From CAZCBJ01 sp964496705 (GTDB lineage: Bacteria; Chloroflexota; Anaerolineae; Anaerolineales; Anaerolineaceae): a stretch of 53,192 nucleotides of DNA. This document shows, piece after piece, positions 43,816 through 52,852 of the stretch (position 1 is the first letter of the stretch; each line of letters begins with the position of its first letter). A model generated the notes under the pieces. That model was not told where the DNA came from and made no database searches. It saw only the letters and a program-made list of their open reading frames with translations. The stretch spans positions 1-53,192 of the forward strand of contig CAZCBJ010000004.1 in assembly GCA_964496705.1 (NCBI GenBank), read 5' to 3'. The position numbers were made by a program, and so were the translations under genes.

Positions 43816-44259
43816 ATGGAATTCCAAACTGCGGCGCATAAAGAGGCATACGAGAAAATTTCCCCCTGGATGAAAGAGTTGTTTGGTGCATTTGTAATTC
43901 CGCGGGATGACGCCCCAATCATTGGTGTGATGGTCGGATCTGCTCTTGCCCAGGTTGGTGTATCTGCCTGGGGAGAAAATGATGCAACCATCACAGCTCG
44001 GTCTTATGTGGTTACGGGTTGCGAATTGAATCAGGAATTGATGTTGTTCCTGCTCAAAGAAAATGACCGCATGCGTTTCGGCGCTTTTGGTGTTGACCAA
44101 GACAATGACATTTTCTTTGAACACTCCATTGTAGGTTCAACTAGTGATAAGGATGAAATTAAAGCGACGGTCATGGCTGTAATTCTCACCGCCGATGAGT
44201 ATGATGATAAAATAATCGCGCGGTGGGGTGGGCAGCGTGCACTTGATCGGATGCGCTAA
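43816..44259 (+). CDS. YbjN-domain-like protein
   Basis: A 147-residue protein without membrane segments. It fits the YbjN fold, a type-III-secretion-chaperone-like alpha/beta structure, in the order ITARSYVVTGCELNQELMLF, LLKENDRMRFGAFGVD, IFFEHSIVG and a C-terminal helix with ADEYDDKI. YbjN proteins are general regulators or chaperone-like binders whose partners are unclear. It starts at the base after the Clp-like stop, so it is in the same operon and is a candidate adaptor of that ATPase (inference). Confidence 0.7.
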   Translation: MEFQTAAHKEAYEKISPWMKELFGAFVIPRDDAPIIGVMVGSALAQVGVSAWGENDATITARSYVVTGCELNQELMLFLLKENDRMRFGAFGVDQDNDIFFEHSIVGSTSDKDEIKATVMAVILTADEYDDKIIARWGGQRALDRMR

Positions 44260-44316
44260 GAATACCGGTCGAGCCTTAATTGTGAATGTGCTACAATTGC
44301 ATAGGGTGTTATTAGA

Positions 44317-45288
44317 ATGACCAGTCAAAATGATGGCAACCCAATTACTTTGTCTTTAAACGATCTTCTTGATTATTTAGAGGCGCAGCTTGGTAGGGTG
44401 GGGCAGGGGATCTCTATTAATCCAGAAAAGGTGTTATTAGGATTGGATGAAGCCAGCAGGCGAATTGCAAAATCAAAAGAAGATGGAAGAGATGTGCGCG
44501 TGGAGGTAGCGCAGTTTGATTACATCCAAAAAGTAATCAGGAATAATAAACGAGCTTTTCTACGGAGTATTGGTGGAAAGCAGGGATTGTTTACCTTGCG
44601 TGATAGATATCAGCCTTCTCGCGAAAATACCTGGTGGTATGTTGATGAAGGTATTGAAGCTGATATGAAGCAAGCCGTGAAGCGCTGGCTGGTTGCATCT
44701 GCAATAGGCATGGTGGTTATCGTCATTGCAGTCATTGCGTATAGGTTGTTCCTGGCGCCATCCCCTGAAGAGCTGGCGAAAATGGAAGCGGTGAATCAAT
44801 CTCAAAACCTGATAGAATCACAAGATTTTCGGGGGGCATTAACAGCAGTTGATGCTGCACTGGCATTAACTCCTGATGACGTAGATCTGATTATTCTTAA
44901 AGGAGTGCTTCTAGAAAAAATTGGTGAACAAAACGGGGCGAAATCACAGTTTCAACGCGCCGAAAGCCAATTTAAAAGCCTAGAAGAATTTTTACTCTCC
45001 AGAGCCATGTCTTACCTTCAAATTGGTGAAGCGGAAAAGTCATTGGCCGACTCACAGGCCGTTCTGGCGGAAAATCCTGATTCAGCACAAGGCTTGTATT
45101 TTTCTGGCAGGGCGATGGAGATGTTGGGTGATTATCAGGGAGCCATCAATGCATATAATACAGGCTCTGAGTTGGCGCTTGCCCAGGGAAACCCACAATT
45201 GGCGGGCACAATCAAGGTGAATTTGGCGATGTTAATGCAATCCATCCCAATTGATATTCCATCACCAGATGAAACCCCAATTGAATAG
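44317..45288 (+). CDS. Membrane-anchored TPR protein
   Basis: A 323-residue protein with a cytosolic N-terminal region of ~120 residues, one transmembrane helix at ~124-146 and an outer part with about four tetratricopeptide repeats (155-310, such as ALTAAIDAKL-like pattern units ALTPDDVDLIILKG, EKSLADSQAVLAENPDS, YQGAINAYNTG). With an N-in orientation the TPR part is likely on the external side, but orientation is not certain. It lies 57 bp after the YbjN-like gene and completes the cluster with the Clp-like ATPase. No catalytic motif is seen. The function is unknown. Confidence 0.75.
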   Translation: MTSQNDGNPITLSLNDLLDYLEAQLGRVGQGISINPEKVLLGLDEASRRIAKSKEDGRDVRVEVAQFDYIQKVIRNNKRAFLRSIGGKQGLFTLRDRYQPSRENTWWYVDEGIEADMKQAVKRWLVASAIGMVVIVIAVIAYRLFLAPSPEELAKMEAVNQSQNLIESQDFRGALTAVDAALALTPDDVDLIILKGVLLEKIGEQNGAKSQFQRAESQFKSLEEFLLSRAMSYLQIGEAEKSLADSQAVLAENPDSAQGLYFSGRAMEMLGDYQGAINAYNTGSELALAQGNPQLAGTIKVNLAMLMQSIPIDIPSPDETPIE

Positions 45289-45297
45289 AGTAGATCT

Positions 45298-46281
45298 TTA
45301 ATTTTCAAACACGACTCGGTATCCTTCATCCAACTCGCGATCCGAGAGGTGCGCGTAGCGTTGCGTGACCGCAATGTTCTGATGCCGTGCCAAAACCTGA
45401 GCCAATTTTAAGTTTCCGGTGGCATTCAAAACACGCGTCACAAAATAATGCCGAAAAGAATGCGGTGTGATGGTTCCAACAGCACCGACACCAAGACATT
45501 GAGCAACTCGACTCGCGACGATATTTCGTCCAGTCGTCGGGGTTATGGGTAGAATTTTTTTTCCACTGCCTTTATCATGTCGTGAAAAAAGTGGCAGGGA
45601 TCCCAACGGATGTCCAGAATTACCATCCAAAGGCGCACGGGCATTGATGTAATCACGAATAGCTGTTTGGCTGCGGGATGAAAAACGTATGACAGCCTGA
45701 CGATTTCCTTTTCCGATGATGATGGCCTGGCCTTCATGCCAGAGAATGTCGCCTCGTTTCAACTTACATGCCTCATGGACGCGCAGGCCAGTGTCTGCGA
45801 GAACAATCAAAAATGCGCGATCGCGCAAATTCCGCAATCTGTCTGTTTCATTTTCGACAATAACAACAACCAAATTCTCTGCATACTCCAGCATAACCTC
45901 TATAGCATCTTTTGGGAACTGTGGCAGTCGCTGCCCAGGACGGCGTGCCCTTTGACGAATCAGCATTTTCACCCTGGACAAATTAATGGGAGCAAGGTTT
46001 TCGGCTACAATAAATTCGTAGAATCGAGATAATGCCGTCAGGTATAAACGTTCTGTGGATGGCGAGTGATTCCGAAGATAACTGATCATCCAGCTAATTA
46101 TGTCTTCGTTGATGTCTGTAATTGCTATCATGTCAGGATCAATCTGGTGTGCGCGCAGTACAATTTTTAATACGGATAAGCCACTCTGATAAGTTCGGGC
46201 GGTTTTTTCACTTCGGGCAAGGGAAACGGATTGTAGGAATGAATTAATAGTTTGCGATATGCTTGATGTTTTACTGTCCAT
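45298..46281 (-). CDS. Tyrosine recombinase (XerC/D-like integrase)
   Basis: A 327-residue site-specific recombinase. The SAM-like core-binding domain is in the first ~110 residues, and the catalytic domain has Arg167 (DTGLRVHE), Lys191 (GKGNRQ), His274 and Arg277 (HSFRH), His300 and the nucleophile Tyr309 (RYAHLSD), so all active-site residues are present. It is slightly longer than XerC/D. No phage genes, att-like repeat or excisionase is beside it, so a chromosomal recombinase is more likely than a mobile element, but an orphan integrase cannot be excluded. It is convergent with the TPR gene. Confidence 0.87.
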   Translation of the reverse strand: MDSKTSSISQTINSFLQSVSLARSEKTARTYQSGLSVLKIVLRAHQIDPDMIAITDINEDIISWMISYLRNHSPSTERLYLTALSRFYEFIVAENLAPINLSRVKMLIRQRARRPGQRLPQFPKDAIEVMLEYAENLVVVIVENETDRLRNLRDRAFLIVLADTGLRVHEACKLKRGDILWHEGQAIIIGKGNRQAVIRFSSRSQTAIRDYINARAPLDGNSGHPLGSLPLFSRHDKGSGKKILPITPTTGRNIVASRVAQCLGVGAVGTITPHSFRHYFVTRVLNATGNLKLAQVLARHQNIAVTQRYAHLSDRELDEGYRVVFEN

Positions 46282-46331
46282 TCTGATCCTCGTCTATGTT
46301 TGCGTTAATAATACTTATCGAAATCAATAAT

Positions 46332-46359
46332 ATTATACCAATTTTAATTCAAAAAGCAA
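46332..46359 (-). promoter_or_regulatory. Putative promoter of the recombinase gene
   Basis: Minus strand TTGCTT (46359-46354), 16-bp spacer, then TGGTATAAT, an extended -10 with perfect TATAAT (46337-46332), about 50 bp before the ATG. Confidence 0.55.
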
Positions 46360-46494
46360 TCCCCCACCCTGAAAAGTATCAAAACTTTGTGTTCTAAGGT
46401 AATAGATAATAATTTTCTTGCGATGATTTCGTCTCTAAATCTAACCCACTCAAGTTTAGCTCTATGCCATCATCATCCAAACCGAATTCCATCT

Positions 46495-46522
46495 CCCTAC
46501 CCCCCTACCTCCCCTACCGCCC
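46495..46522 (-). other. G-rich tract with G-quadruplex potential
   Basis: On the minus strand four G runs (3, 4, 6 and 3 bases) separated by loops of 5, 5 and 2 bases. It lies in the 323-bp gap 46282-46604, between the recombinase promoter and the second LarA-like gene. The rest of that gap is AT-rich, with no other recognised element apart from the recombinase promoter; a short open frame (46387-46608) looks non-coding. Confidence 0.5.
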
Positions 46523-46604
46523 AGGACGGAGAAATACTTGTCAGCAGGTTGCAATCTAAACCAGTACTGCTTAAAATAACAAGAAACTGTCGATTAGGCT
46601 GGGC

Positions 46605-47864
46605 ATGAAATCATTTTCACTACCTTACGGCACAAAATATCTAACTCTGGAATTGCCTGAAGACCAGCTCGTGACGGAAGTGACTCCATCAAATATTGAG
46701 GCCGCTGAACACCCGCTGGCGAGTGTCCAATTTGCTCTGGATCATCCAATTGATCATTGTGGTCTGGATTCATTTTCGGGAGCCAGATGTGCAGCTATCG
46801 CAATCAATGACAAGACTCGTCCAGTTCCCAATGAATTCCTTCTGCCTCCCCTGCTTGGTCGTCTGGAGCGATTAAGGATTCCGCGAGAGAAAATATCATT
46901 GATAATTGCTACCGGAACACATAAACCGATGCAACCAGCAGAATTTCGGCGTATCTTGCCGGATTCCATTGTAGACGAATATCCTATCGTTTCGCACGAC
47001 TGTGATAATTTCGATGAATTAGTGTACCTTGGCGAAACCAATCGTGGAACTAAAGTTCTAGTAAACAAGCTTTATCATGAATCGGATCTAAAAATTGTGG
47101 TTGGTAATATCGAACCCCATCATTTTATGGGTTTTTCAGGTGGGGCTAAAAGTGCATCGATCGGATTAACAGGGCGCGGTACGATCAATCAGAATCATGC
47201 TATGCTGGTTGATCCAGGTGCCAGGATCGCTGAATATGAGCACAATCCGATGCGCCAGGATGTGGAAGAGATCGGCAGGATCATTGGCGTCCATTATGCT
47301 GTTAATGCTGTGTTGAATCACCAAAAGCGAATTGTGAGGGTTTTCGCTGGACACCCGTTGGCTGTAATAAAAAATGGAATTCCATTGTCTATGGAGCTAT
47401 GTCAAACAAAGGTTGAGGGTAAATTCGATCTGGTAATCGCTTCGGTAGGTGGTCATCCTAAAGATATTAATTTGTATCAATCCCAAAAAGCGCTAACCCA
47501 TGCCGCCCTCATTACGCGTCCGGGCGGGGTCATCATATTGTTGGCTGCCTGTCCTGAAGGGTCTGGAAATCAAGCCTTTGAGAATTTTATGACAGGAATG
47601 TCCTCCCTTGATGAAGTGGAACAAAAATTTGTCGAGATTGGATTCCAAGTAGGCCCCCACAAGGCATATCAACTCGCTCGACAGTTGGCCAATATGAAGG
47701 TTATCATTGTCTCTGAAATGGATCATGAACTGATGCGGAAGTTATTCTTGATCCCCGCTCTATCGGTTAACCAAGCGCTCATGACGGCTTTGGACTTTCT
47801 TCCGGAAAGACCGAGGATTGCCGTCTTACCGCACGCGACCAATACTGTGTCCATTGTTGAATGA
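46605..47864 (+). CDS. LarA-like nickel-pincer racemase (DUF2088 family), paralogue 2
   Basis: A 419-residue second member of the family at 1471-2751. The pincer positions are again intact with L. plantarum spacing, shifted by minus two: His106 (ATGTHK), His172 (EPHHFMGFSGG), Lys182 (GGAKS) and His198 (NQNH). The two copies are clearly diverged outside these motifs (for example the stretch after Lys differs), so they probably act on different 2-hydroxy acids. The start is the ATG at 46605, after a weak ribosome site. It is followed 49 bp later by an unrelated unit. Confidence 0.83.
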   Translation: MKSFSLPYGTKYLTLELPEDQLVTEVTPSNIEAAEHPLASVQFALDHPIDHCGLDSFSGARCAAIAINDKTRPVPNEFLLPPLLGRLERLRIPREKISLIIATGTHKPMQPAEFRRILPDSIVDEYPIVSHDCDNFDELVYLGETNRGTKVLVNKLYHESDLKIVVGNIEPHHFMGFSGGAKSASIGLTGRGTINQNHAMLVDPGARIAEYEHNPMRQDVEEIGRIIGVHYAVNAVLNHQKRIVRVFAGHPLAVIKNGIPLSMELCQTKVEGKFDLVIASVGGHPKDINLYQSQKALTHAALITRPGGVIILLAACPEGSGNQAFENFMTGMSSLDEVEQKFVEIGFQVGPHKAYQLARQLANMKVIIVSEMDHELMRKLFLIPALSVNQALMTALDFLPERPRIAVLPHATNTVSIVE

Positions 47865-47873
47865 GTATGGGGT

Positions 47874-47879
47874 TATAAT
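47874..47879 (+). promoter_or_regulatory. Putative -10 box of the gls24-nusB unit
   Basis: Perfect TATAAT 34 bp before the ATG at 47913. The -35 region is poor, so this is tentative. Confidence 0.35.
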
Positions 47880-47912
47880 CTAGATATCAATGCTTATCAG
47901 ATTGGAGAATAG

Positions 47913-48272
47913 ATGAACGACCAAACTCGAACACCTGGAAAAACGACTATTGCACCTGACGTATTGGTGAACATCGCCAAATTAACCACATTAAGTGTTG
48001 AGGGAGTGAGTAAAATGGCGACCCCACATGCGAGCGTCAATCGTTTGTTTCGGCGCGGCACCCAGGAAGGAGTTCTAATCAGCGTAGAGAACAATACTGT
48101 TTATACTGAGCTTTATGTAGTCATCGCGCGAGATTACAACGTCCGTGATGTATGCCGGACGATACAGCATCAGGTTGCCAGAGCGATTTCTGAAATGGTG
48201 GGTATGGATGTTGGCAAGGTCAATGTGCATGTGGAAGATATCGATTACTCAACCAAGCCAAGTGAACAATAA
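47913..48272 (+). CDS. Asp23/Gls24 family envelope stress protein
   Basis: A 119-residue protein of the Asp23/Gls24 (DUF322) family, seen in IAPDVLVNIAKLTTLSVEGVSKM and the repeated beta structure through VNVHVEDIDY at the C-terminus. These small proteins associate with the cell envelope and in Gram-positive bacteria are linked to stress; the biochemical role is open. The ATG has GGAGA upstream. It precedes nusB by 6 bp, a pairing common in bacteria, so the two are likely one operon. Confidence 0.88.
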   Translation: MNDQTRTPGKTTIAPDVLVNIAKLTTLSVEGVSKMATPHASVNRLFRRGTQEGVLISVENNTVYTELYVVIARDYNVRDVCRTIQHQVARAISEMVGMDVGKVNVHVEDIDYSTKPSEQ

Positions 48273-48278
48273 ACCGTT

Positions 48279-48722
48279 ATGAAAACCCGAACCAAGGCGC
48301 GCGGATTGGCCTTGCAAGTTCTTTACGAAGTCGAGCTAACTGGCCACCAGGCATTAATTGTTCTTGAGGAGCGCCTGACTGAAGAGCCAATGGATGCCAA
48401 GCTGGCTGAATTTTCACAGCAAATTGTTTTAGGTGTTCTTTCAATTGTGGGTGAATTGGACGATTTCATCGCGCAACATGCTCCTGAATGGCCTCTGGAA
48501 CAGGTTGCGGCAATCGACAAGAACATCATCCGAATAGCCCTTTGGGAATTCGCCGTTACAGGCTGCACCCCGGTCAAGGTGGCGATCAACGAAGCCATCG
48601 AGGTGGCTAAAATATACGGTTCGGATAGCACCGCTCGGTTTGTTAACGGTGTACTCGGTAGCCTCGCTGCCCGTCAGGCAGAAATCCAAAATACCTTTGG
48701 GAACCCAACAGACACTGGATAA
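48279..48722 (+). CDS. nusB: Transcription antitermination factor NusB
   Basis: A 147-residue RNA-binding protein that, with NusE/S10, assembles on boxA of rRNA operons to prevent early termination. Family segments include TKARGLALQVLYEVE, the helix region with VLSIVGELDDFIAQHAPEW, and AIDKNIIRIALWEF ... VAINEAIEVAKIYGSDSTARFVNGVLG. Length and order match typical NusB. It is co-transcribed with the Gls24-like gene. Confidence 0.94.
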   Translation: MKTRTKARGLALQVLYEVELTGHQALIVLEERLTEEPMDAKLAEFSQQIVLGVLSIVGELDDFIAQHAPEWPLEQVAAIDKNIIRIALWEFAVTGCTPVKVAINEAIEVAKIYGSDSTARFVNGVLGSLAARQAEIQNTFGNPTDTG

Positions 48723-48753
48723 TGCAAGATTTCACCTTTCATCAGGTTGATCC

Positions 48754-51258
48754 ATGAAAGTCAAGCCGGTCATCTTCACATTCCTGGTAAGCCTACTGTT
48801 CTTGCACATCGCTTATGGATGTGTTCCATTGGGCGAATCCGATTATGAACCTACCAGAGATTTTGACATCACTTCTAGACCCCCCGATAATATTTCAGAA
48901 ACCCAAAAGAAATTTGTTGATATTGAGTTCAGAGTCGAGGTACCAGTTACCTCGGATCTTTCACAATCTGTGTCCTTAGATATTTTGGATGAAGTCACCG
49001 GTCTGGCTTTTAATATTTTACGATACACGATGAAGCATGAGGATTTGACCCATTATTCGGTGACCATTCCTTTCTTGCAGGGATCTGTATTGAAATATCG
49101 ATATGTTCGCGATCAATCCCCTACTGCTGTTGAATATACATCTGGGAATGTTCAGGTCCGTTATCGGCTTTACCATGTGACTGGTAAAAATCAAGTGAAT
49201 GATCTGGTAGCTGCATGGACAGATACGCCTTATACAGGAGACATGGGCAGAGTTCAGGGCCAACTCACAGATGCTGTTTCTCACTTACCTATCCCTAACA
49301 TTCTGATCAGCGCGGGTGGTCAAAGTGTAATCACTGCGTCGGACGGCTCTTTTTTAATGGACGGACTTTCTCTGGGTGTTCATAATTTGGTCACATACAG
49401 CCTGGATGGGAGGTATCTTCCCTTTTCGCAAGGCGTCCAGATTGCAGCTGGCGCGACAACCCCAGTGCCGATTCAATTGATTCCAGCAAGAACGGTGAAA
49501 GTAACATTTTCCATGACCCCTCCAGCCGGAAGCGTGCCAGGTGTGCCAATCCGCATGGTGGGGAATACAATTTCTTTGGGGAATACTTTTGCCGATCTGG
49601 AAGGTGGGATGAGTGTGCTTGCCAGCAGGTCGCCATTACTTACCCCAAATTCTGATGGCACCTATTCCATAACGATTGAACTGCCAGTTGGCATGGATTT
49701 TCAATACAAATACACCATAGGAGATGGTTTTTGGAATGCAGAGCATGGTGAGAAGGGAGAATTTATCATTCGACAGTTGATCATCCCGGATGATGATACC
49801 ATGATCAATGACCAGGTTATCTCCTGGGCCTCAGGTTCTTCTGGTGCGGTATCGTTTTCGGTCAAGGCTCCCGGAAATACAAATCCGGGCGAAGTGGTTA
49901 GTATCCAGTTCAATCCCTATGCATGGACTCCTCCCCTACCCATGTGGCCTTTGGGTGATGGACAGTGGTTATACATTTTGTACAGCCCGATGGATTTGCT
50001 GGGTGATATTGGCTATCGCTTCTGCCGTAATGATCAATGCACCATCGCAGATGATATTGCCACACATGGGAAAGATGCCAAAGGCCCCATTTTCTCAGCC
50101 CGGGAAGAGCCTCAAGCTTTTCAGGTCAACATCCAATCCTGGGTGGATTGGCCTGAATCTACTGAAACAAGCAATGTGGTCATAGTCGATATCAAGCCGA
50201 GAGGTGATAAATTCATCGCTGGAATCGAATATGAGCCTTCATATCGTCCATCATGGAACGCTTACCAATCCAACGCCATTCGTAATATTCGTGAAATAGG
50301 GGCAAATTGGATTATCCTGACTCCGACATGGGGTTTTATCAATAACAATCCCCCCGTCCTAACCCTTCAACCAGGAGTTGATCCATACTGGGATGATACT
50401 TGGCAGCAAATTCACGCGGTGAAACAGAATGAGTTGAAAGTTGCCTTGTATCCGATGACCCGCTACCCAGATTCCATGCATCAATGGTGGCAGGATGGGA
50501 TCCGCGATGATGGATGGTGGCAGAGCTGGTTTGATCGATATCGAACTTTTCTAATAAATTTTGCAGACCTCGCTCAAGAAAGTGGTGCAGATGCCATTAT
50601 TTTAGGAGAACCAGCGATCCTGCCCGCTTTACCAGATGGAAAATTAGCTAACAGTAAAAGTTCAGGTATTTCTTTAGATGCCAATGCGAAATGGAAAAAA
50701 ATTATTCGTGAGGTACACAATCATTTTGACGGCCTGATCATTTGGTCAGTACCCTATCCATTTGTGTTTGAAAAACCTTATTCTTTTCTTGATGAAGTGG
50801 ATGGTATCTATGTTCTATACGCAGGGCAATTAGGAAAAGGTGAAAATCCCTCTGCTTCTGAAATTACTAACAAATTCTCTAGATCATTGGCGGAAAATAT
50901 TCAACCAATGATGGCCGGCATCGGTAAATCGATCATCATTGGGATTAATTACCCATCAATTGATGGAGCAGCAAGTGGATGCATTCGCTCTGAAAACAAT
51001 TGTCTCAAATTTGAAAACTTATCGCGTGAAGCGTATTTGAATCTGCAGAATGGCGTAGACATCCAGGAGCAGATGGATATCTACAATGCGATTCTGTTAG
51101 CAATCAACCAATCTCAATGGATCGATGGTTTTATATCACGTGGTTATTTCCCACCAGTTCCATTGAAAGATAAAAGTCCATCTATACATGGCAAACCTGC
51201 AGCAGATGTTTTATGGTATTGGTTCCCGCGCATATTATCTGAACCGAAAAACAATTAG
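48754..51258 (+). CDS. Surface lipoprotein with carbohydrate-binding-like domains and glycosidase-like barrel
   Basis: An 834-residue exported protein. A signal peptide ends in a lipobox-like AYGC with Cys23. Next come beta-rich modules: one starch-binding-like (about 45-150), a carboxypeptidase-regulatory/CnaB-like repeat (VQGQLTDAVSHLPIPNILIS, about 165-240), two further CBM20/48-like units (VTFSMTPPAGSVPG ... YKYTIGDG, and a third to ~470). The C-terminal half (about 475-834) resembles a GH113-type TIM barrel: GIEYEPSY, GANWIILTPTWGF, ALYPMTRY, and ILGEPAIL, whose Glu may be a catalytic acid. Polysaccharide breakdown is likely; the exact sugar is unknown. Confidence 0.7.
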   Translation: MKVKPVIFTFLVSLLFLHIAYGCVPLGESDYEPTRDFDITSRPPDNISETQKKFVDIEFRVEVPVTSDLSQSVSLDILDEVTGLAFNILRYTMKHEDLTHYSVTIPFLQGSVLKYRYVRDQSPTAVEYTSGNVQVRYRLYHVTGKNQVNDLVAAWTDTPYTGDMGRVQGQLTDAVSHLPIPNILISAGGQSVITASDGSFLMDGLSLGVHNLVTYSLDGRYLPFSQGVQIAAGATTPVPIQLIPARTVKVTFSMTPPAGSVPGVPIRMVGNTISLGNTFADLEGGMSVLASRSPLLTPNSDGTYSITIELPVGMDFQYKYTIGDGFWNAEHGEKGEFIIRQLIIPDDDTMINDQVISWASGSSGAVSFSVKAPGNTNPGEVVSIQFNPYAWTPPLPMWPLGDGQWLYILYSPMDLLGDIGYRFCRNDQCTIADDIATHGKDAKGPIFSAREEPQAFQVNIQSWVDWPESTETSNVVIVDIKPRGDKFIAGIEYEPSYRPSWNAYQSNAIRNIREIGANWIILTPTWGFINNNPPVLTLQPGVDPYWDDTWQQIHAVKQNELKVALYPMTRYPDSMHQWWQDGIRDDGWWQSWFDRYRTFLINFADLAQESGADAIILGEPAILPALPDGKLANSKSSGISLDANAKWKKIIREVHNHFDGLIIWSVPYPFVFEKPYSFLDEVDGIYVLYAGQLGKGENPSASEITNKFSRSLAENIQPMMAGIGKSIIIGINYPSIDGAASGCIRSENNCLKFENLSREAYLNLQNGVDIQEQMDIYNAILLAINQSQWIDGFISRGYFPPVPLKDKSPSIHGKPAADVLWYWFPRILSEPKNN

Positions 51259-51270
51259 GAGTTATTTCTG

Positions 51271-52818
51271 GTGATGGATATGACGATTGATCTATCGAAA
51301 GTGGACGAAAACAAAACGAAAAAAAATATAAGTGTAGGAGAATTGGTAGAGTGCATAATTAAGAATGGAGAAGGCGTATTGACCAATCATGGGGCGGTGT
51401 TAATCAATACGGGAGAGTTTACAGGTAGATCCCCAAAAGATCGTTATATTGTCCGAACAATTGATAGACAGGTTAATGATGAAATCTGGTGGGGAGAAAT
51501 CAACCAGCCATTGGAGGCGTCCGTTTATGAGGAAATATTTCTAGAAGTGAGACGGTATCTTGGTTCTCGGGAAGTATATATCCAAGATGTGTTGATCGGG
51601 GCTGACCAAAATTATCGTGTGCCTTTGCGCATCGTTTCCGAAAAAGCCTGGGCAGACCTATTTTCATGGAATATATTTAGGCGCATTTCGCCCAGTGATT
51701 TGGTCAACTTCCAACCCGAATACACCATTTTCCATTGTCCAAATCTGCAAATAAAGCCAGCACAGTTCGGGACTAGAACTGGCACGTTCATTATCCTGAA
51801 TTTAGAAACGAAAGTCATCCTGATTGGTGGAACAGAGTATGCCGGCGAGATAAAAAAAGCGGTCTTTTCGATTTTGAATTATCTTATGCCCAAATCAGGT
51901 GTACTTCCCATGCATTGTTCTGCAAATGTGGGGCCATCAGGCGATGTAGCCTTGTTTTTTGGATTATCCGGTACAGGAAAGACAACTTTGTCCTCTGACC
52001 CTGATCGAAGTTTAATCGGAGATGACGAACATGGATGGTCAGATCAGGGGGTTTTTAACTTCGAGGGTGGATGTTATGCAAAAGTAATCCGTTTACGACA
52101 GGAATTGGAGCCATTAATCTGGGACGCTGTTCACCAATTCGGCTCAATATTGGAGAATGTTGTATGTGATCCTGATACCCGGGGTCTGGATTTCGATAAC
52201 GACTCCATCACAGAGAATACACGCGCAACCTATCCATTACACTTTATTCAAAATTATTATAAAGCGGGTCAGGCTGGCCATCCTTCACATATATTTTTTC
52301 TCACAGCAGATGCGTTTGGGGTTTTACCCCCTCTGGCTAGACTCGCCTCAGAGCAAATTCAGAATTATTTTCTATCCGGTTATACATCAAAATTAGCTGG
52401 GACTGAGCGGGAGTTGGGTTTAGAGCCGGTGGCGACTTTTTCAGCCTGTTTTGGGGCCCCCTTTTTACCCCTCTTTCCGAAGGTTTATGCGGATATGCTG
52501 CTCCAGAAAGTTCATGATCACCACACCCAAGTTTGGTTGGTTAACACAGGTTGGACAGGTGGACCGTACGGCATTGGCCACCGGATGGATTTAGGGCATA
52601 CCCGCGCAATAATCCATGCCGTTTTGGACGATAAACTAAAATTGGTGGAATTCTACGATGAGCCAATTTTTAATCTACAAATCCCTTTCGAATGCCCTGG
52701 CGTTCCTTCAAAAATTCTAAACCCTGTGAACACCTGGAGAGACGCAGAAGAGTACCAGCAGATGGCATTACGCCTGTCTCATGAAATGCAAGAAAATCAC
52801 TTAAAATGCTTTGGTTAG
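51271..52818 (+). CDS. pckA: Phosphoenolpyruvate carboxykinase (ATP)
   Basis: A 515-residue ATP-type PEP carboxykinase interconverting oxaloacetate and PEP. NTGEFTGRSPKDRYIV is the substrate-binding start, MHCSANVG supplies a metal-site His, the P-loop is GLSGTGKTT (231-239), DDEHGW follows as kinase-2, and NTGWTGGPYGIGHRM binds substrate. In fermenters it often runs towards oxaloacetate, saving ATP. The GTG at 51271 has AGGAG 9 nt upstream; the ATG at 51274 is an alternative. It follows the lipoprotein gene by 12 bp but is otherwise unrelated to it. Confidence 0.95.
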   Translation: MMDMTIDLSKVDENKTKKNISVGELVECIIKNGEGVLTNHGAVLINTGEFTGRSPKDRYIVRTIDRQVNDEIWWGEINQPLEASVYEEIFLEVRRYLGSREVYIQDVLIGADQNYRVPLRIVSEKAWADLFSWNIFRRISPSDLVNFQPEYTIFHCPNLQIKPAQFGTRTGTFIILNLETKVILIGGTEYAGEIKKAVFSILNYLMPKSGVLPMHCSANVGPSGDVALFFGLSGTGKTTLSSDPDRSLIGDDEHGWSDQGVFNFEGGCYAKVIRLRQELEPLIWDAVHQFGSILENVVCDPDTRGLDFDNDSITENTRATYPLHFIQNYYKAGQAGHPSHIFFLTADAFGVLPPLARLASEQIQNYFLSGYTSKLAGTERELGLEPVATFSACFGAPFLPLFPKVYADMLLQKVHDHHTQVWLVNTGWTGGPYGIGHRMDLGHTRAIIHAVLDDKLKLVEFYDEPIFNLQIPFECPGVPSKILNPVNTWRDAEEYQQMALRLSHEMQENHLKCFG

Positions 52819-52852
52819 CAACGATGCATTGGTTCGAGAAGCGGTTCGGGAC

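Noticed and set aside
45298..46281. Tyrosine recombinase as part of a mobile island
   Set aside because: No tRNA junction, direct repeat, excisionase or cargo genes beside it, and neighbouring genes look like normal chromosome.
46387..46608. 73-residue open frame upstream of the second LarA gene
   Set aside because: No family resemblance, no ribosome site, low-complexity Pro/Ser content caused by the C-rich tract, and it overlaps the start of a clear gene.
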